Of a stretch of DNA of 64,000 nt, positions 24,949-37,447 are shown one piece after another. How positions within the stretch are numbered: the stretch's first letter is position 1; each line of letters starts with the position of its first letter. The notes below the pieces were generated by a model. It was not told the origin of the DNA. It saw only the letters and a list, made by a program, of their open reading frames with translations, and made no database searches. Source of the DNA: Chrysoperla carnea (taxonomy: Eukaryota > Arthropoda > Insecta > Neuroptera > Chrysopidae); assembly GCF_905475395.1 (NCBI RefSeq), contig NC_058338.1, forward strand, positions 68,335,435-68,399,434, given 5' to 3'. The position numbers and the translations under genes were made by a program.

Positions 24949-25841
24949 CACTTTTTAGTACACAATAAAAGTTTTTCTATTTCTCTAAACTAGAGAAACT
25001 TGAAGGTTACAAATGAAGATAGTACTTTATTATAATTTCATAGCAAATCTTTTCGATAATACCTATTAAGAGGATGAAAACGAGACTGGAAAGAAATTTG
25101 TATATAAGGAATAAATATACAGAGATATATTAACGTTCAATGCTTGAAAATAAAAAATTTGAAATATTTTGGTCAATAAGAGTAAAATAAAAATATTAAC
25201 CACAAGCCAAATAGTAGGACATTTTTACTTTATTTAATCCACTGTTAACTATCTCAATAAGTTTAGTATTTACGTAAATATTTACGATTTTAGAAATATA
25301 TTCAAAATATTGATAGAGGAATAATAAACGAATGTTGTTGTAAATTTTAATGAAGAAAATTTGCTGAGCTTATGCAACCTATTCTTTTGTAAGTTTTCTT
25401 TTATTGCTCTTTCAATGCGGTATTGGTACACTTTAGCTCGTGTGATTTATATACCAGTTTTTTTTTTTTTTTGCTAAACTTGTATATTTTCAATATATTT
25501 GTTCATGACCTTGTTTGTTTACTTCCTTTGTTTTAGTGGAGTATTTATACAGGAAAAGAGTAATTGTCGGCGAATTTTTTTAACTAAAGTGCTCCTTCTT
25601 CGAGGAAAATGCAAGTACATCCTTTAAAAGACAATGCCGGAATACCAAAGAGTCGGATTGTTAGAATATTTTAAGCGAAAGAATCAGCAAATTAATTTCT
25701 TAGTGACATGTCACTCTGTTTCTGCAGAGCTACAATTTTCATAATTACTACATAAAATCCGTTAAAGGTTGATAACTGGTTTTGACAGTAATTAAAGTAT
25801 TTTTATAAAATAAAATTAAAAAATAAATGTATATATATATA

Positions 25842-26214
25842 TCTATAAATATATAGGAGACTTTCTATAGATATAGATAGTCACTCATCACGATATCTCT
25901 GGAACTATAAGACCTAGAGACTTGAAATTTGGCAGGAATATTCCTTTTGCCAAGTAGAGGTCAGCTAAGAACGGATTTTACGAAATTCCACCCACAAGGG
26001 GGGTTGCGGGGGTGTTCATGAATAAAAAATTCATATTTTTCAATTATGGCTTTTAATAGTTCAAAACTTGCTCAGAATGTTTTAAATTACATTTAGAAAT
26101 TTTTTTAACCTTCGGAGGGTAGAAAGGTGTAGGGTAGTAAGGTAACGCAAGGAAATGTGGAGGGAGGGGTGCAAGTGGGGATGTTGCCCAGCAAAGCGGG
26201 TAGTTCCCAGCTAG
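25842..26214 (+). mobile_element. Helitron-like non-autonomous element
   Basis: It starts with TC in a TA-rich context (TCTATAAATATATAG) and ends GCAAAGCGGGTAGTTCCCAG-CTAG followed by T, with a small GC-rich stem just before CTAG. Helitrons begin TC, end CTRR after a hairpin and insert between A and T without duplication, all compatible here. No Rep/helicase coding. A remnant of the same 3' end is at 11873. Confidence 0.5.
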
Positions 26215-26801
26215 TATATATATATAATAAAAAAAACTGTATTTGCATTAAAGCTTACTGTGGTAGATACCTTCTGTGTACTAAGTATTATTAAACAGTG
26301 CTTTTAACAAATTTATTATACATATATTTCTTGTGGGTAGAAGTTAGTTCCCGTACTCCTCCTAAACGGATGGACCGATTTTGATGATACTTTTTGTGTG
26401 TTCAAGTGAATGGTGGTTTAGATTCACCACTCAGTCCACTACAACTGTTTTTGAGGGTCCCGTAACAAAAAATTAAATTTCATTATATTACAACTATTAA
26501 ACCATACATTATATTACAACTTACTATGTACTATGTATTTTTAATAGTATTGAAGTATTATTTATTATTATTCGGGTATTGTGAAGAGGTATTTATTAGG
26601 GCTGTATACGAGCGCAGCGAGCTCCATTGTCAAGCCAAAGGCCGAAGGTCATGCCGTGGCCTGTCCAAAGAGATAGGAGTAAAAATTGGGCTTAGCTGGA
26701 TGAGTTAATCGGGATGAGTTTAGTGGGCAGGCAAAGCATTGAATAGGTATTAATGAATTGGAGCTACGTTCCCACAGGATAACGTCTGTTGGGTCCGCTA
26801 G
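26215..26801 (+). mobile_element. Second Helitron-like unit, adjacent
   Basis: It ends AACGTCTGTTGGGTCCG-CTAG followed by TATATA, again a CTAG|T junction. Inside are GGATGGACCGATTTTGATGA and a CG-richer block, 26600-26700, unlike its AT-rich neighbours. The left boundary is uncertain. The open frame at 26526-26708 has no recognisable motif and is probably not a gene. Confidence 0.4.
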
Positions 26802-27000
26802 TATATATCTAAATAAAAAAAATAAAAATGCATTACATATTATAAAATAAAATTTTTATAAAATAATTCGAATATTTATCTAATTTTTCTTTAACAACTT
26901 TTTGTTTTGGATCGCTTAATTATATTATTTAATTTATATGTAGTTAAATCAATTTGATTTATAAATTTTTTTTTTCACTTGATATTAGATAATTGTCTTG

Positions 27001-30000
27001 TTATGTACAATTTTCTTTTTCAATGAAACTTGATTCTTTTCTCCTATTTAATAAATCAACAGCCTCCGCCATGCATACATTCGTTCCAAATTTCTGAAAT
27101 TCATAAAAAAATTAGTAGCTAAGTTTTTTTATATTATGTGTTAGTGCCAATAATTATTACGAATTGCAATAAAATATAAGAATTATTTTGTCAAAAACAC
27201 GTAAGAAACATTTAGATTTAATAATTTAAAGAAATAGTATGCTAAACTAAGTGACAACCGAGCCAATATTGACTCACCTAGATAGAGAATGTTGAACATT
27301 GGGCAAAGCTTGAAATTAAGACTGGCTTATTCACATCGAATAACTACATCAAGGTTTCAGATATTGACTCAAGCTTGGTTTTCAGTCTTCACTTAAGTTT
27401 TAAACTTGGTTCATTAAACTGGTCACGGTTTAGATAAGTGGCGTAAAATCATGGCGTGATTTTTGCACAAGAGCTGGTAAGGCAAGGCTTAGCAAACTAA
27501 TACTAGTCGAATCTCGATTTCATTTACCAGCTTGGCTTTTTTTTGGAAATTTTATATACCCCACGAAAATGATGATTTTAGTGAAATAAGGGCAATTGGC
27601 CATTTGTTGCACGAAAGTGCTAAAGAAACAGAAAGGTGATTTATATTATATAATACCTCATTATATTGCTGCTTAGTTTCAGATGGTCTCTTATCAGAAG
27701 TTTTTGGTCTCAAAAATGGTGCTAATAGTAAGGGATCCACGTCTTCAATTTTATTAAAGCCAGTTAAGTAACTTATTATAAAACCCACAGCTACCGTATA
27801 TATTGTACCAATTGCTGTGTACAATACAAACGTTAATCGATACAAGTAGAATACATTCCTGTGAAAAATATAAAAGTTATAATTTTTATTTTTAAAATTG
27901 GGGGCCAATAATAGTTTACGTTTCATCGTCGTCATCCATTCTTGGTGAAGTTGTGGTTAAAGGTTCCGTAATATTAAATGTACAACCATCTGTGTAAATA
28001 GGCTTCTCTGGGTAACGCATATTACCCGATGCCAACATTGATTGAGCACCAAAACAAATCCAACCCATAAAAATCAGACCACTTGAACCTGCATACAAGG
28101 CCCCCTAAAACATAATATTTCATTATTAAGGCAGTACGAGTCCCAAGGAAAATTTAAACTTGTGGTTGAATTTAAACTTGTGGTTTGGTATAACTTCATT
28201 AATGTAGACGAAAAATAAAAATAAAATTTTTCGATATCTGACTCGGTTTTCAAAATATCGAAAACTAAATAATTAAACAAAATTTTTCAATTTTCGATAT
28301 TTGGAAAATTACTTCAGATATCGAAACATTTTATTCTTATGTTTCGTCTTATATTGCCAAGTTATAACATAATTATCACAACGGGCTCATACATTCTTAA
28401 TTAGTCGGACACAACGGGTTTATTTGTTTTCAATAAGTTATTAAGGTTTTAACTTTATTTTAATTATTATTTTTTTTAATTTCCACCGACTAGTTTTGGA
28501 GCAATCTATTAGCACATATTATCCATCTACCGTTTTCCCATAAGACCAATGTTAAATATGCCTACTTTTGAAGTCATTTATTTATTTAAATAGTCGGGCA
28601 ACCCCCCCCCCCCCTTTTTTTTTTCAGAAATGGTTTAAACTTAGTCCAACTTCATATAAAAAAATCAAACCTCTTATTCAAAATTGCCTTGGCACTCGTA
28701 CATCCTTAATCGATAAATTAAACCATAAAGGTACTCCTTCTGAGACAACGAACATTCGGGAAAGCTCTTGATTGTTCGATGTTCTTTTAGTTGTTATTTT
28801 GGCCTTGAAAACTGTTTTGACGTTATCTATCAACGCAATATTATACTGCTGGAGTTTCCTGACTTTTAAGCATTAGTGTAACGAACAGGAGTGAAACAAA
28901 TTATTTATGGCAATTTTAGTAATTCATTTTAAAAACTTCTGCTTTTATTTTACTAGTGTGGTATAAGTAATTAGGTAAGATAGTTTTCGAGATTGAAGTT
29001 TTTTATATTCAAAATTGGTGTTTTATCGCTTCGCTATAATTATTTATTGAAACTACTTACCTTTGCATTTACCCATGGAAAAAGGACGCCTAGAATAAAT
29101 ACACCAAGTAAGGGACCAGATGAAATTGAAGACAAAGCTGCGTATAACTAAAAAAAAACTTTTTCAGTTACTGAAACAAACAACTTCCTTATGTAAAAAA
29201 AATGTACGTACTTGTAATATTTGTCCTAATTTTTCAACGATGGCAGCTAATCCAACTGTAAGAACTCCCGAAACAAAAACCACTGTTTTTACAATGATTT
29301 GTTCTTGTTTTGGTGTTAAATTCGTAAAAATGGGCTTAAAACAATCTTCTAATAACACAGCTGCCAACGAATTTAAACCACTTGATAAAGAACTAAGTGA
29401 TGCACTAAAAACACCAGCTAAAAATAATCCAGATGTTCCGGGGTAATTTTTTAAAGTGTCAATAACTAACAGTGGTAAAAGTTGATCCTTTGCAGATACA
29501 ATCTAAAACTCGACATTTCAAAAGTAATTATTGTTTTTAGAAGTTATTACCCCATTGACATTAGAGTACATAGACTGAGCTATATCTTTCCGTACAAAAG
29601 GAGGTGTGCCAATATCTGAGAATAGTCAAAAGAATATAGGGACATTTATTAAAAAAAATGTACATTGAATATAGGGACATTTATCAAAAAAACATACATT
29701 GAATGTCAAATTTTCATTTCACAAAATATTTTACTTACAAAATCGTGATTTCACTGAACTTTTTCGTTTTTTACTTAAAAAAATATTTATCACGTATCAC
29801 TTTACATTTTTTCTTACGAATCTACAATGGCAAGTATGACAACAACACTTTCTTTTGACATTTCTACTACTCCGCTATGATGGATTTGACTTAAGCAATT
29901 ACCTCAGATGTTGGCATGCTTAAAATCGTTTGACGCTCAGTCTATGTAACTTAATGCTCTAAGGATTACCCTTTTTATGCTAACCTTTGTTGAAACGGGA

Positions 30001-33000
30001 TCACAATTGAAATATGTTGCAAAAATAACTAAGCCTGAATAACAGCATAATCCAATAAATGTTGTTTTACATATCAAAAATAACCATACTGCCCTAAAAA
30101 AGTATCGGAAAAGAAAAACCGTTAGGTTATAACCTCATAACTGCCTACAGTCAAAATCGATTATGTCCACATCGCATCATAGTGTTAATAGGAGCTTAAT
30201 TGGTGGCTTTTCACTAAAATCATGGTTGGGACACAACTTAATATTTTTCTGAAGAAATTTTTTGTTCTTAGATTCGTGGATATTATTTTTTGAAAGTATT
30301 CATACTTTTGATCCCAGATCAAAATATGGTAAACAAATTCTGAGAATTTGAAACTGTTCTACTGTAATAACATTCATTAGGATTCAAAATATGTAATTAC
30401 GGCTACTCACATTTTCGCGTCTTTTAGGGTAGGTAAAGAAACATATCTTTGCAACATTACTTGACTCATAATTCCATCATTCAGGAAAGTTAATGTTCCT
30501 CCAAATACCATTGCAGGAAACGTTAATCGTTTAGTTAAACTTAATTCCATACTGAAAATAAGTTATAAAAATTTACACATTTTTTTATAATCCAGTAAAT
30601 ATGTATGAAAATATGGGGTTGCTGTGCAAAAGGTCGGGTAGTTTTGATTTTTGGATATGTTGTTAGTGTTGAGCCCATGACTTAAAATCCAAGTTTTCCA
30701 CCTCGGGGTGCCAAGGCGCGCCGCAGGGCGCGCCACTTTTTAATGAAATATAAAAAACTTTAACCATTCCTAAGTGAAATCTCGCGAACGGTTTATTTTA
30801 CAGAAAATATTATTTTAATAAATGAAAGGGTAATAAATTTGTGACAGTTTAAGCCGAACACCAGGTTTGTAGCGTAAATAATGGCTGAATTATAGATCTT
30901 CAAAATAAATTAACTAAGATAATTGGGATCAATGATATAGGTTGGTAAACCTGCATTATTAATTGATCAGCTGAGTGTTAGTAGTTTAGTAAAAACAAAT
31001 TAATTCTATTGTCATGTTATTGTCAGATTTGTTGTTTAAAATGATCTGAATGTTCGTGCATGAATGGGGCTCTTGAATGGGGCTGGGTATTTACCAGATT
31101 TGGGCTCTCTCCCCTCAAAATGGACAGAGATGCAGCTCCTGAATCCCTTCTTAAAATGATATCTTGCAATTGTAAGAAAGCGTGCAAGAACTCATGTGGT
31201 TGCCGTAAAGCTGGTCTTCTCTATGCACCTGTTCTCTAGGAGAATCTTGCGAAAACGTTTCGGAAAAAAATCCGTTTGAGGGGAGCTTTGAAGACGAAGA
31301 CGATATGCTGGCGTCAATAAATAACTCTAAACATGAAGATATAGGAGAGTTAAATTTTCCACTGGATGAAGAGAACAAGGAGCATCAGGAAGAGCTTGAG
31401 CATTTCCATCCTGGCCCATCAAAAATGCGAAAACTTTAAATAGATACTGTTATCGTTATTTGTAACAAATACTTCCAAAGTGTACTGTATTGTTTTAACT
31501 AAATAGGACATTCATTGATAAAAAAATGTTAATATATAACTCCTACAAACACACTTTTCATTCTTTCTTTCATAATTTTATTAATACTTTCTTTTATTCT
31601 TTTATAGCAAATAAACTAACATACACAATTAATTTATACGGCGTTTGATTTAAACAATTATATTGTGGAAATATTTTTAAAAAATCACGATTTTCACAAA
31701 TCTTTGAAAAATTGGTTTATTTTGAAGGTTTGTATTTCAGCCATTATTTACGCTACAAACCTGGTGTTGGGCTTAAACTGTCACAAATTTATTACCCTTT
31801 AATTTATTAAAATAATATTTTCTGTAAAATAAACCGTTCGCGAGATTTCACTTAGGAATGGTCAAATTTTCGATATTTCATTAAAAAGTGCCGCGCTCCG
31901 CGGCGCGCCTTGGCACCCCGAGGTGGAAAACTTGGATTTTAAGTCATGGGCCTAACACTAACAACATAGGAAAAAATCAAAACTACCCGACCTTTTGCAT
32001 ACCACAATGTATTATTTTACTGAACTATTATTTTATATTAAAATAACTAAATGCGTGGCCGATTTAAAATATATCTGACGAAGATTGGACGAATGTTTGG
32101 TAGAAATTCATTTTTAAGTGAAATACGGGACCTTCCTTATTAAAAATATTTAAACAGTTACTATAATTGTTATACGATACAAAAAAAGTATATTCTTACT
32201 CTGGATATTCTAATCTACCACTGGCTCCATTACGCTCGATTATCGTACCCAATCCTCCAACTTCCCAAGTCGCTTTTGCTACAACTAAAATTACTGAACT
32301 CACCATTAAAAATGCTTGTAGAAAATCGGTCCATACTACAGCACGTATTCCCCCCTAAAAATTGTAGATACATTAAAATTTTTTAAAATTTTATTATGAA
32401 TTATAAATATAAATTATTAGAATAATTACCACACAAGTGTAGAAAATACACACCGCGCAGACAACTGGAGTTATGATATGTGTATTTATACCAGTTACTA
32501 AAACCAAAAAAATCTTTGTGAGTAATATAAAATAGATTATATTACTTTTGGTTTTTTAGACAGGTGTTTATAGCATCTTCAACCGCCCTTAAAGTGCCAC
32601 TTACACTTTCTTGTGCCGCGAATAAACCTTGCAATAACTATTTCTTCTTCTTTTTATGCGTAGAAAATTATTTTCGCTTTTGTTTGAAGCCGAAAGTTTT
32701 TTCTTTCTAGTTTATAGTCATGTTTACATTGGCCGCCCTATTGGCTTGGCCTTGGTTATCGCAAATATACTTATACTTATAATACATATTTATTAAATAA
32801 TACAAAAATATCGATACAAATAATACATTTATTGCTGACTTTACATATTTTTAACTTATAATAGTTAAGTTTTTTTATTATATAAATTTTTTAAATTATA
32901 TAATTTAGTTTAATTTTTTGCTTCGGGATTATTGTGCCTTCGGGACTATTATAAGCGAGTGAATCGTTTATATCGTAATAATCCATAACATTAATACTTT

Positions 33001-35458
33001 CCATTGACAACAATGCTAATAATCTCGTTTGTGACATAGTTCTACGAAGAAATGCAAGAAAATATTCGCAACGCGAGGTTTATGTACGGACAAATGTCTT
33101 AGGCGACCTTTTTGTTAATTATTTCACGTATTCTTGAGTTTGCAGAAATCCTCGAAAAATGTAACTGCTCATTTCCGAAATTTGTGACATCAGCAGGAAA
33201 ATCACTTATGATATTGGCTTTGCCATATCGATAAAAAAAGAAAATTGCGCCGCTTCCAAAATTTTCCTGCATTAGACAATAGTCTAATTAGCCCTTACGT
33301 AAATACACCTCTGTTCTTTACAATATACCTTTGGCCATTTTCATCAAATACATCATAAAATAATCATCCAAACTTAATTGTGATTTTTTCTATAAAATTT
33401 TAACTTACCATGATTGAGAGCCAATGCAGGTACATAGATTACTATGGGAAGCCATATTATCTGAAAGATAACCAAATAATAATATTATTGATTACCGGAA
33501 CCTGCCACTTGTGATCGGCATGCCTAATAAACAGAAATATTTATACTATATCTCCTAGTCTTTGCTGAAAATGCTAAATTGGTTCATGTCCTAAAAAAAT
33601 ACTATGTTCTAAGCCGTAAAAGACAGAAGAAATATTTCACAGCAAAAACTGTCTTTTTACAAATTTAAAAAGTTTTGAAACTTTTGATAAATCTAATAGA
33701 TTTGATAAACGCAATTTTATGTCAATGAACTCTGATAAACTCTTCTTATATGTAAATTTGATCGCTATTTTGATACTTACCAGACTGACAACGAATAAAA
33801 CTGATCCAAGCCGTCGCAATGATTTATCAAATCTTCTTTCTAAATACTAAAAAAAAGGATATTTAATAGAAAATTATACGTTATTGTACAAGAAATTGGC
33901 TAACATTCAGAGATGATCAAAATCTAGGCTTTAGACTGTTGGAGCTTTGGCAGTCCAATGTCAGTAGATCCCATATAAAAGTAAAAAGATGTGATTAATT
34001 TATTTTTAAAAGATGCGACATTCCTATGTTATGACTAAGCTACTTTTTAAGTTAAGTAACCAGGAAAATTGAGTGTCTTTTTGTGTATTTTTAATCCCCC
34101 GAACCAAAAAAGGGATGTTATAAGTTTGACCGCTATGTGTTTCTGTCTGTCTGTGCTATGTTTCGAGTGCGAGTTTAGGGCTCCATACCCGGAACAACTA
34201 CAAACAGGCGATGATTCTCAAAATCGGCCCAGTTTGGACAGGCTCTGATAAATAAGGTAATTTATTGGAGAGTGTTCTCAGATACGATTCCGGTGCGAGC
34301 TTAGTACCCGAAAAATTTCTCGGGGTGTTTTTAAATTTTGTCAATTTTACTTGTCCGAATAAAAGAAATCACTTACAATCACTCACCTCATACGTTGAAG
34401 TTAATCGCAACTCCATAAAAACTGGTATAAATATATAATTGCTAATCAATCCGATAAATATACCACTTGTTTGTATATATAAATATTGTATTCCAAATGT
34501 ATACATTTCAGTAGGGTAGCCCAAAAATGCAATGCCAGAAATATTGCTACGAAATAAATTTTGAAATTTATAATTTCCTTATATCAAACCATATAGTATA
34601 CCCTGAAGCTAATAATTGACAGGCAAAAATTCGTCTTAGATAAAAATATAAGGAATTGCAAGTTTAAGCAAGACCTTTGCTTTGAGACTGAAATCGACAA
34701 CTGTGTAAAGTAAAATAAACGGGATGTATTTACACCGAAATGCGCTTACAAATCAAGGCAAAAACTTGTTTTTTCGAAACGTTATAGTTTTGGAACGAAG
34801 AGGTTAGCTGTGGACATATTTTTTTATCAAGAGGATGCAAATGTCGTAATACAAGTAAAAACGTACTTTTTCTCGAGTGATTACTAACCCAAATAAAAAA
34901 TGTTTTAAGTTTATCACAACGAAGCCACACGAAGTCTCTTTCTGCTACTGTTTATAATTCTTGTAAAAAAGAGTCTTGAATTGTGGTCTGGTAGTTTTGC
35001 AATATCTGGTTAAGATGTTTTCTCATATTTATTTGAGAATCATGTATGCATTTGAGGATAATTTTACTGTAAACTTTAAGTTAGATAACGATATTAACAA
35101 CTTTTGTTCCACATTTTTTGAAAAAACTTTTGGAAAATTGAGGATAGTAGTGCGTAATGTAGAAAAAAAATAGTTTAATTCAAAAGTTATTTCTATTTTG
35201 ATAAATAGATTTATAATAAAAAATAGATTTACTATCCAGACTGGCAAAATTGATGAGTTTTATATTTTTAACGTACCTGACAACAAGTGAAATTGCTACC
35301 GGCCATAAAGTCATATCATTGTCTCCAATTAAATAATCTTGTACATTTTTCGATACTCTAATAAATCCAAAATATACACCGATAAATATACATATCAATA
35401 ACATTATAAGAAACACCAAATAATCTGGCCAAGCGAATACATTTTTTGGAATATCCAT
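27001..35458 (-). CDS. SLC5-family Na+-coupled transporter, SMCT/SMVT-like (gene 4, complete, 13 exons, 596 aa)
   Basis: Exons: 35277-35458, 34387-34546, 33781-33846, 33409-33460, 32430-32497, 32200-32354, 30411-30551, 29985-30093, 29212-29502, 29061-29147, 27920-28104, 27657-27858, 27001-27093. All introns are GT-AG and the frame is open to TAA. Segments seen are MDIPKNVFAWPDY, FLGYPTEMYTFG, YLERRFDKSLRRLGS, GGIRAVVWTDFLQ, ATYFNCDPVSTK, DQLLPLL, FSASLSSLSSGLNSLAAVLLED, GPLLGVFILGVLFPWVNAK, FGAQSM and the glycosylation site NIT. Exon 11 has one extra codon and exon 13 one fewer than gene 2, so total length is equal. From exon 2 onward it pairs with gene 5 (PTEMY, RRFDK, LTPKQEQ, KFGTN), while exon 1 shares NVF-WPDY and WPVAIS with gene 2. 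The exon 2 loop TSGIFIGLISNYIFIPVFME is the most divergent of the set. Intron 6 holds a long-TIR element; introns 2 and 4 hold repeats. Confidence 0.92.
28602..28624 (+). repeat. C13/T10 homopolymer junction in gene 4 intron 10
   Basis: A run of 13 C (28602-28614) is followed directly by 10 T, in an otherwise AT-rich intron. On the transcribed strand this is A10-G13. It may be prone to length variation or sequencing error. Confidence 0.8.
29632..29700 (+). repeat. Two-copy 35-bp tandem duplication in gene 4 intron 8
   Basis: GAATATAGGGACATTTAT-(A/C)-A(n)-TACATT occurs at 29632-29666 and again at 29667-29700. It lies between exons 8 and 9 and makes this intron (482 bp) much longer than its 58-61 bp counterparts in the other copies. 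Confidence 0.8.
30625..31999. mobile_element. Long-TIR DNA transposon relic (about 1.37 kb) in gene 4 intron 6
   Basis: The two ends are inverted copies of about 285 bp (30625-30910 and 31716-31999). Both start TGCAAAAGGTCGGGTAGTTT, contain AAGTTTTCCACCTCGGGGTG and CTCGCGAACGGTTTATTTTA, and end near GGCTGAA. The arms diverge little, so the insertion is not ancient. The GC-rich stretch GCGCGCC inside the arms stands out from the AT-rich host. No clear target-site duplication is seen. The interior (30911-31715) keeps only the tail of a coding sequence, described separately. Confidence 0.82.
31130..31440 (+). pseudogene. Frameshifted C-terminal fragment with cysteine-rich CXC-like motif, inside the TIR element
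   Basis: Read on the plus strand, 31132-31220 gives PESLLKMISCNCKKACK, then NSCGCRKAGL, a Cys pattern like the Tesmin/TSO1 CXC (zinc-binding) domain. About one base is missing near 31222; in the shifted frame the rest of the pattern (CTCSLGESCEN) and an acidic tail (FEDEDDM, FPLDEENKE) continue to TAA at 31436-31438. Only the end of the parent protein survives. The likely parent is an element-encoded protein, perhaps a transposase; I recall similar cysteine-rich C-termini in unnamed insect proteins but cannot name the superfamily. Confidence 0.55.
32930..33320 (-). pseudogene. Possible hAT-type transposase C-terminal remnant in gene 4 intron 4
   Basis: Minus-strand reading gives MSQTRLLALLSMESINVMDY around 33040-32980, like the end of the hAT dimerisation domain (pattern TRL-ALA-LSIE). 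Upstream fragments (SDFPADVTNFGNEQLHFSRI) are in a neighbouring frame with breaks. Short, broken and without visible TIRs, so identification is tentative. Confidence 0.3.
34093..34340 (+). repeat. Dispersed repeat family B copy in gene 4 intron 2
   Basis: It contains GGGATGTTATAAGTTTGACC and CTGTCTGTCTGTG, then skips the CGTAGCGCC core and resumes at TTTCGAGTGCGAGTTTAGGG and GGCGATGATTCTCAAAATCG. An internally deleted copy compared with 7738-7990. Confidence 0.6.
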
Positions 35459-35943
35459 TATTGTTGGATACAAAGTATTTCCTTGTACACAAACAGGATA
35501 ATATTAATAGATGGACGCGCCAAATAATATAAAAATTGGAGTACGCTAGTGAATTGAAATAATAATAAATGATATAAATTAAGATTTATTTTCAACATCA
35601 GAATAATAAAATAAAATCAGTTTAAAATATTATCTTTATTGTAATGGATAACAAAAGCAGAATTCATCCTTAAATAAATAATCAATTATAAATCATAAAT
35701 TTAATGCGTGTGTTTGAGCCTATTGTTATTATGTTCAATAAAAAAGTCATGAGAATGGAAACTATGTTCTGCAAATAATACGATAGACTGTTGTACCTTG
35801 AATCACATTTAACATTTTATGATTTTTCAATTATGCTTTCAAATATAGTAATGGAAATAGTTTGTGCTTATAGCATCATAATTCCTATCATAATATATAT
35901 TTTTAGAATTTCAATATTAACAAATCGCATAGGTCGATTTTAA

Positions 35944-36175
35944 CAGAAACAATTGAAAACAAACAATTAACAGAGTTAACTGTTGAAATAGCCTGTACAG
36001 AAAGTCTTGAATGTCAGTGCTTGCGTTATTTTTTATAAATTAGAACAGTTTAAAAAGCGGCCGTCATTTATTTGGTTTTCGAAAGTATTTGTCAGAATTT
36101 TTTAATCGGATTTCACAAGACTACTAGAATATTTTACAAGATTACTAGTTGAAGCTACCTATAACAATTTAAAGT
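35944..36175 (+). repeat. Remnant of interspersed repeat family A (short subfamily)
   Basis: The head AACAATTGAAAACAAACAAT is followed by TGTTGAAATAGCCTGTACAG, CAGTGCTTGCGTTATTTTTT, ATAAATTAGA and CTAGTTGAAGCTACCT, collinear with 11188-11430. Confidence 0.55.
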
Positions 36176-36583
36176 ACCTATTTTCTTGAACCAAGAAAAT
36201 ATTTACTTATTAAAACGATATTTTCTTGTAACTAGTACTTTTTTTACTATTTTTCATAGTCAGCAATATCTTTCAAGAATCTTCAGGGTAATCTGAAATT
36301 CATTGCCTTCAAGGTACAACAGTTTACCGTATTATAAGATAAATTAAATTTAGAACTATTTTTCCTATTTTAAGAATAAATTTTATCAATATTCTTGAAC
36401 GACGTCACAGGTGTTCTATTAACAAAGGAAAATATTCCAGGTAATTGAAACTTAGCTGATCATTTTTTATTTGCCATTTTAATGTTCTTTTTTTCTCTTA
36501 AGCCCTACTGTTCACGATTAAAATACTGTAAACAAGTCTTAAACTAGTTTTAAACCGGTTACATGTGGTTGGTTATCTTTATA

Positions 36584-37447
36584 CAGGGCGTTCTGTTATT
36601 AACTGCAGATCGTTATCCTGCAGAATAAGCTCATAAAGACGAAGGAAAAAGTTATTTTCCACTTTTGGATATGAGGCCTACTTTGCGAGATAATTAACAA
36701 AATAAATTAATATATCTTTAGCGAATCACAGTTCAATAACATTTTGAATGAAACCAATAAGACACTACTTAAAGAGAGGATGTGTTTTATCATAGTGGAA
36801 GGCGTCTCTAAATGCAAAATTATTACAAAAAAAACTCTATTTGGCTACTTTTGTTATAATAAAAACTAACCCATTAAAACCTACACTACGTTTCTTGGTA
36901 AATTAAGTGTTGTACGCAACTAATTGTGCGCATATCACATACGTTAGGCATATATTTGGCAAGACGGACAATTGTCCGTTTTGATAAATATATGCTGAGA
37001 TACACATACACCGAGACAAACCAAAGTATGTATGTTGTGTGTTGAAGTTGTAAAGTGATACAATGTTTAAGATTTTGTGTTCTGTATAACACAATTAATT
37101 CCCCCCTGCCCCGTACCTATATTAATGTATAATTTGATACCTCCCACATCTAACTGGCTATTGGTGATTTATATTTTTGTTTTCTTTATGAATAATAACA
37201 ACAAAATATTTTTTTTAGTATTCACTACCCAATTAAATCAATTATTGTTTTATGATAGTCTCCTCTAAGTGACACCTACTAATTTAATGAATTTGATAGG
37301 TTTGTGAATTCATAAATCTTTCTATTTTCGCATTGGCACATCTCCCGAATCTGGCCTCAGATCGAAATTTGGTAAAGAGCTTTTTTGTTCGTCTTTATGA
37401 GCTTATTCTGTAGGCCAACGATCTGCAGTTAATAACGGAACGCCCTG
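36584..37447. mobile_element. TIR DNA element with TA flanks (about 864 bp)
   Basis: The ends CAGGGCGTTCTGTTATTAAC (left) and its near-exact inverse (right) pair for about 60 bp, through CTGCAGATCGTT and AATAAGCTCATAAAGACGAA. TA dinucleotides flank both ends (36582-36583, 37448-37449). The interior includes an exact 16-bp palindrome ACGGACAATTGTCCGT at 36964-36979 set inside a longer imperfect stem. No transposase frame. Confidence 0.75.

Noticed and set aside
31151-31378. 75-residue minus-strand frame within the long-TIR element
   Set aside because: It is the antisense shadow of the plus-strand cysteine-rich coding tail.
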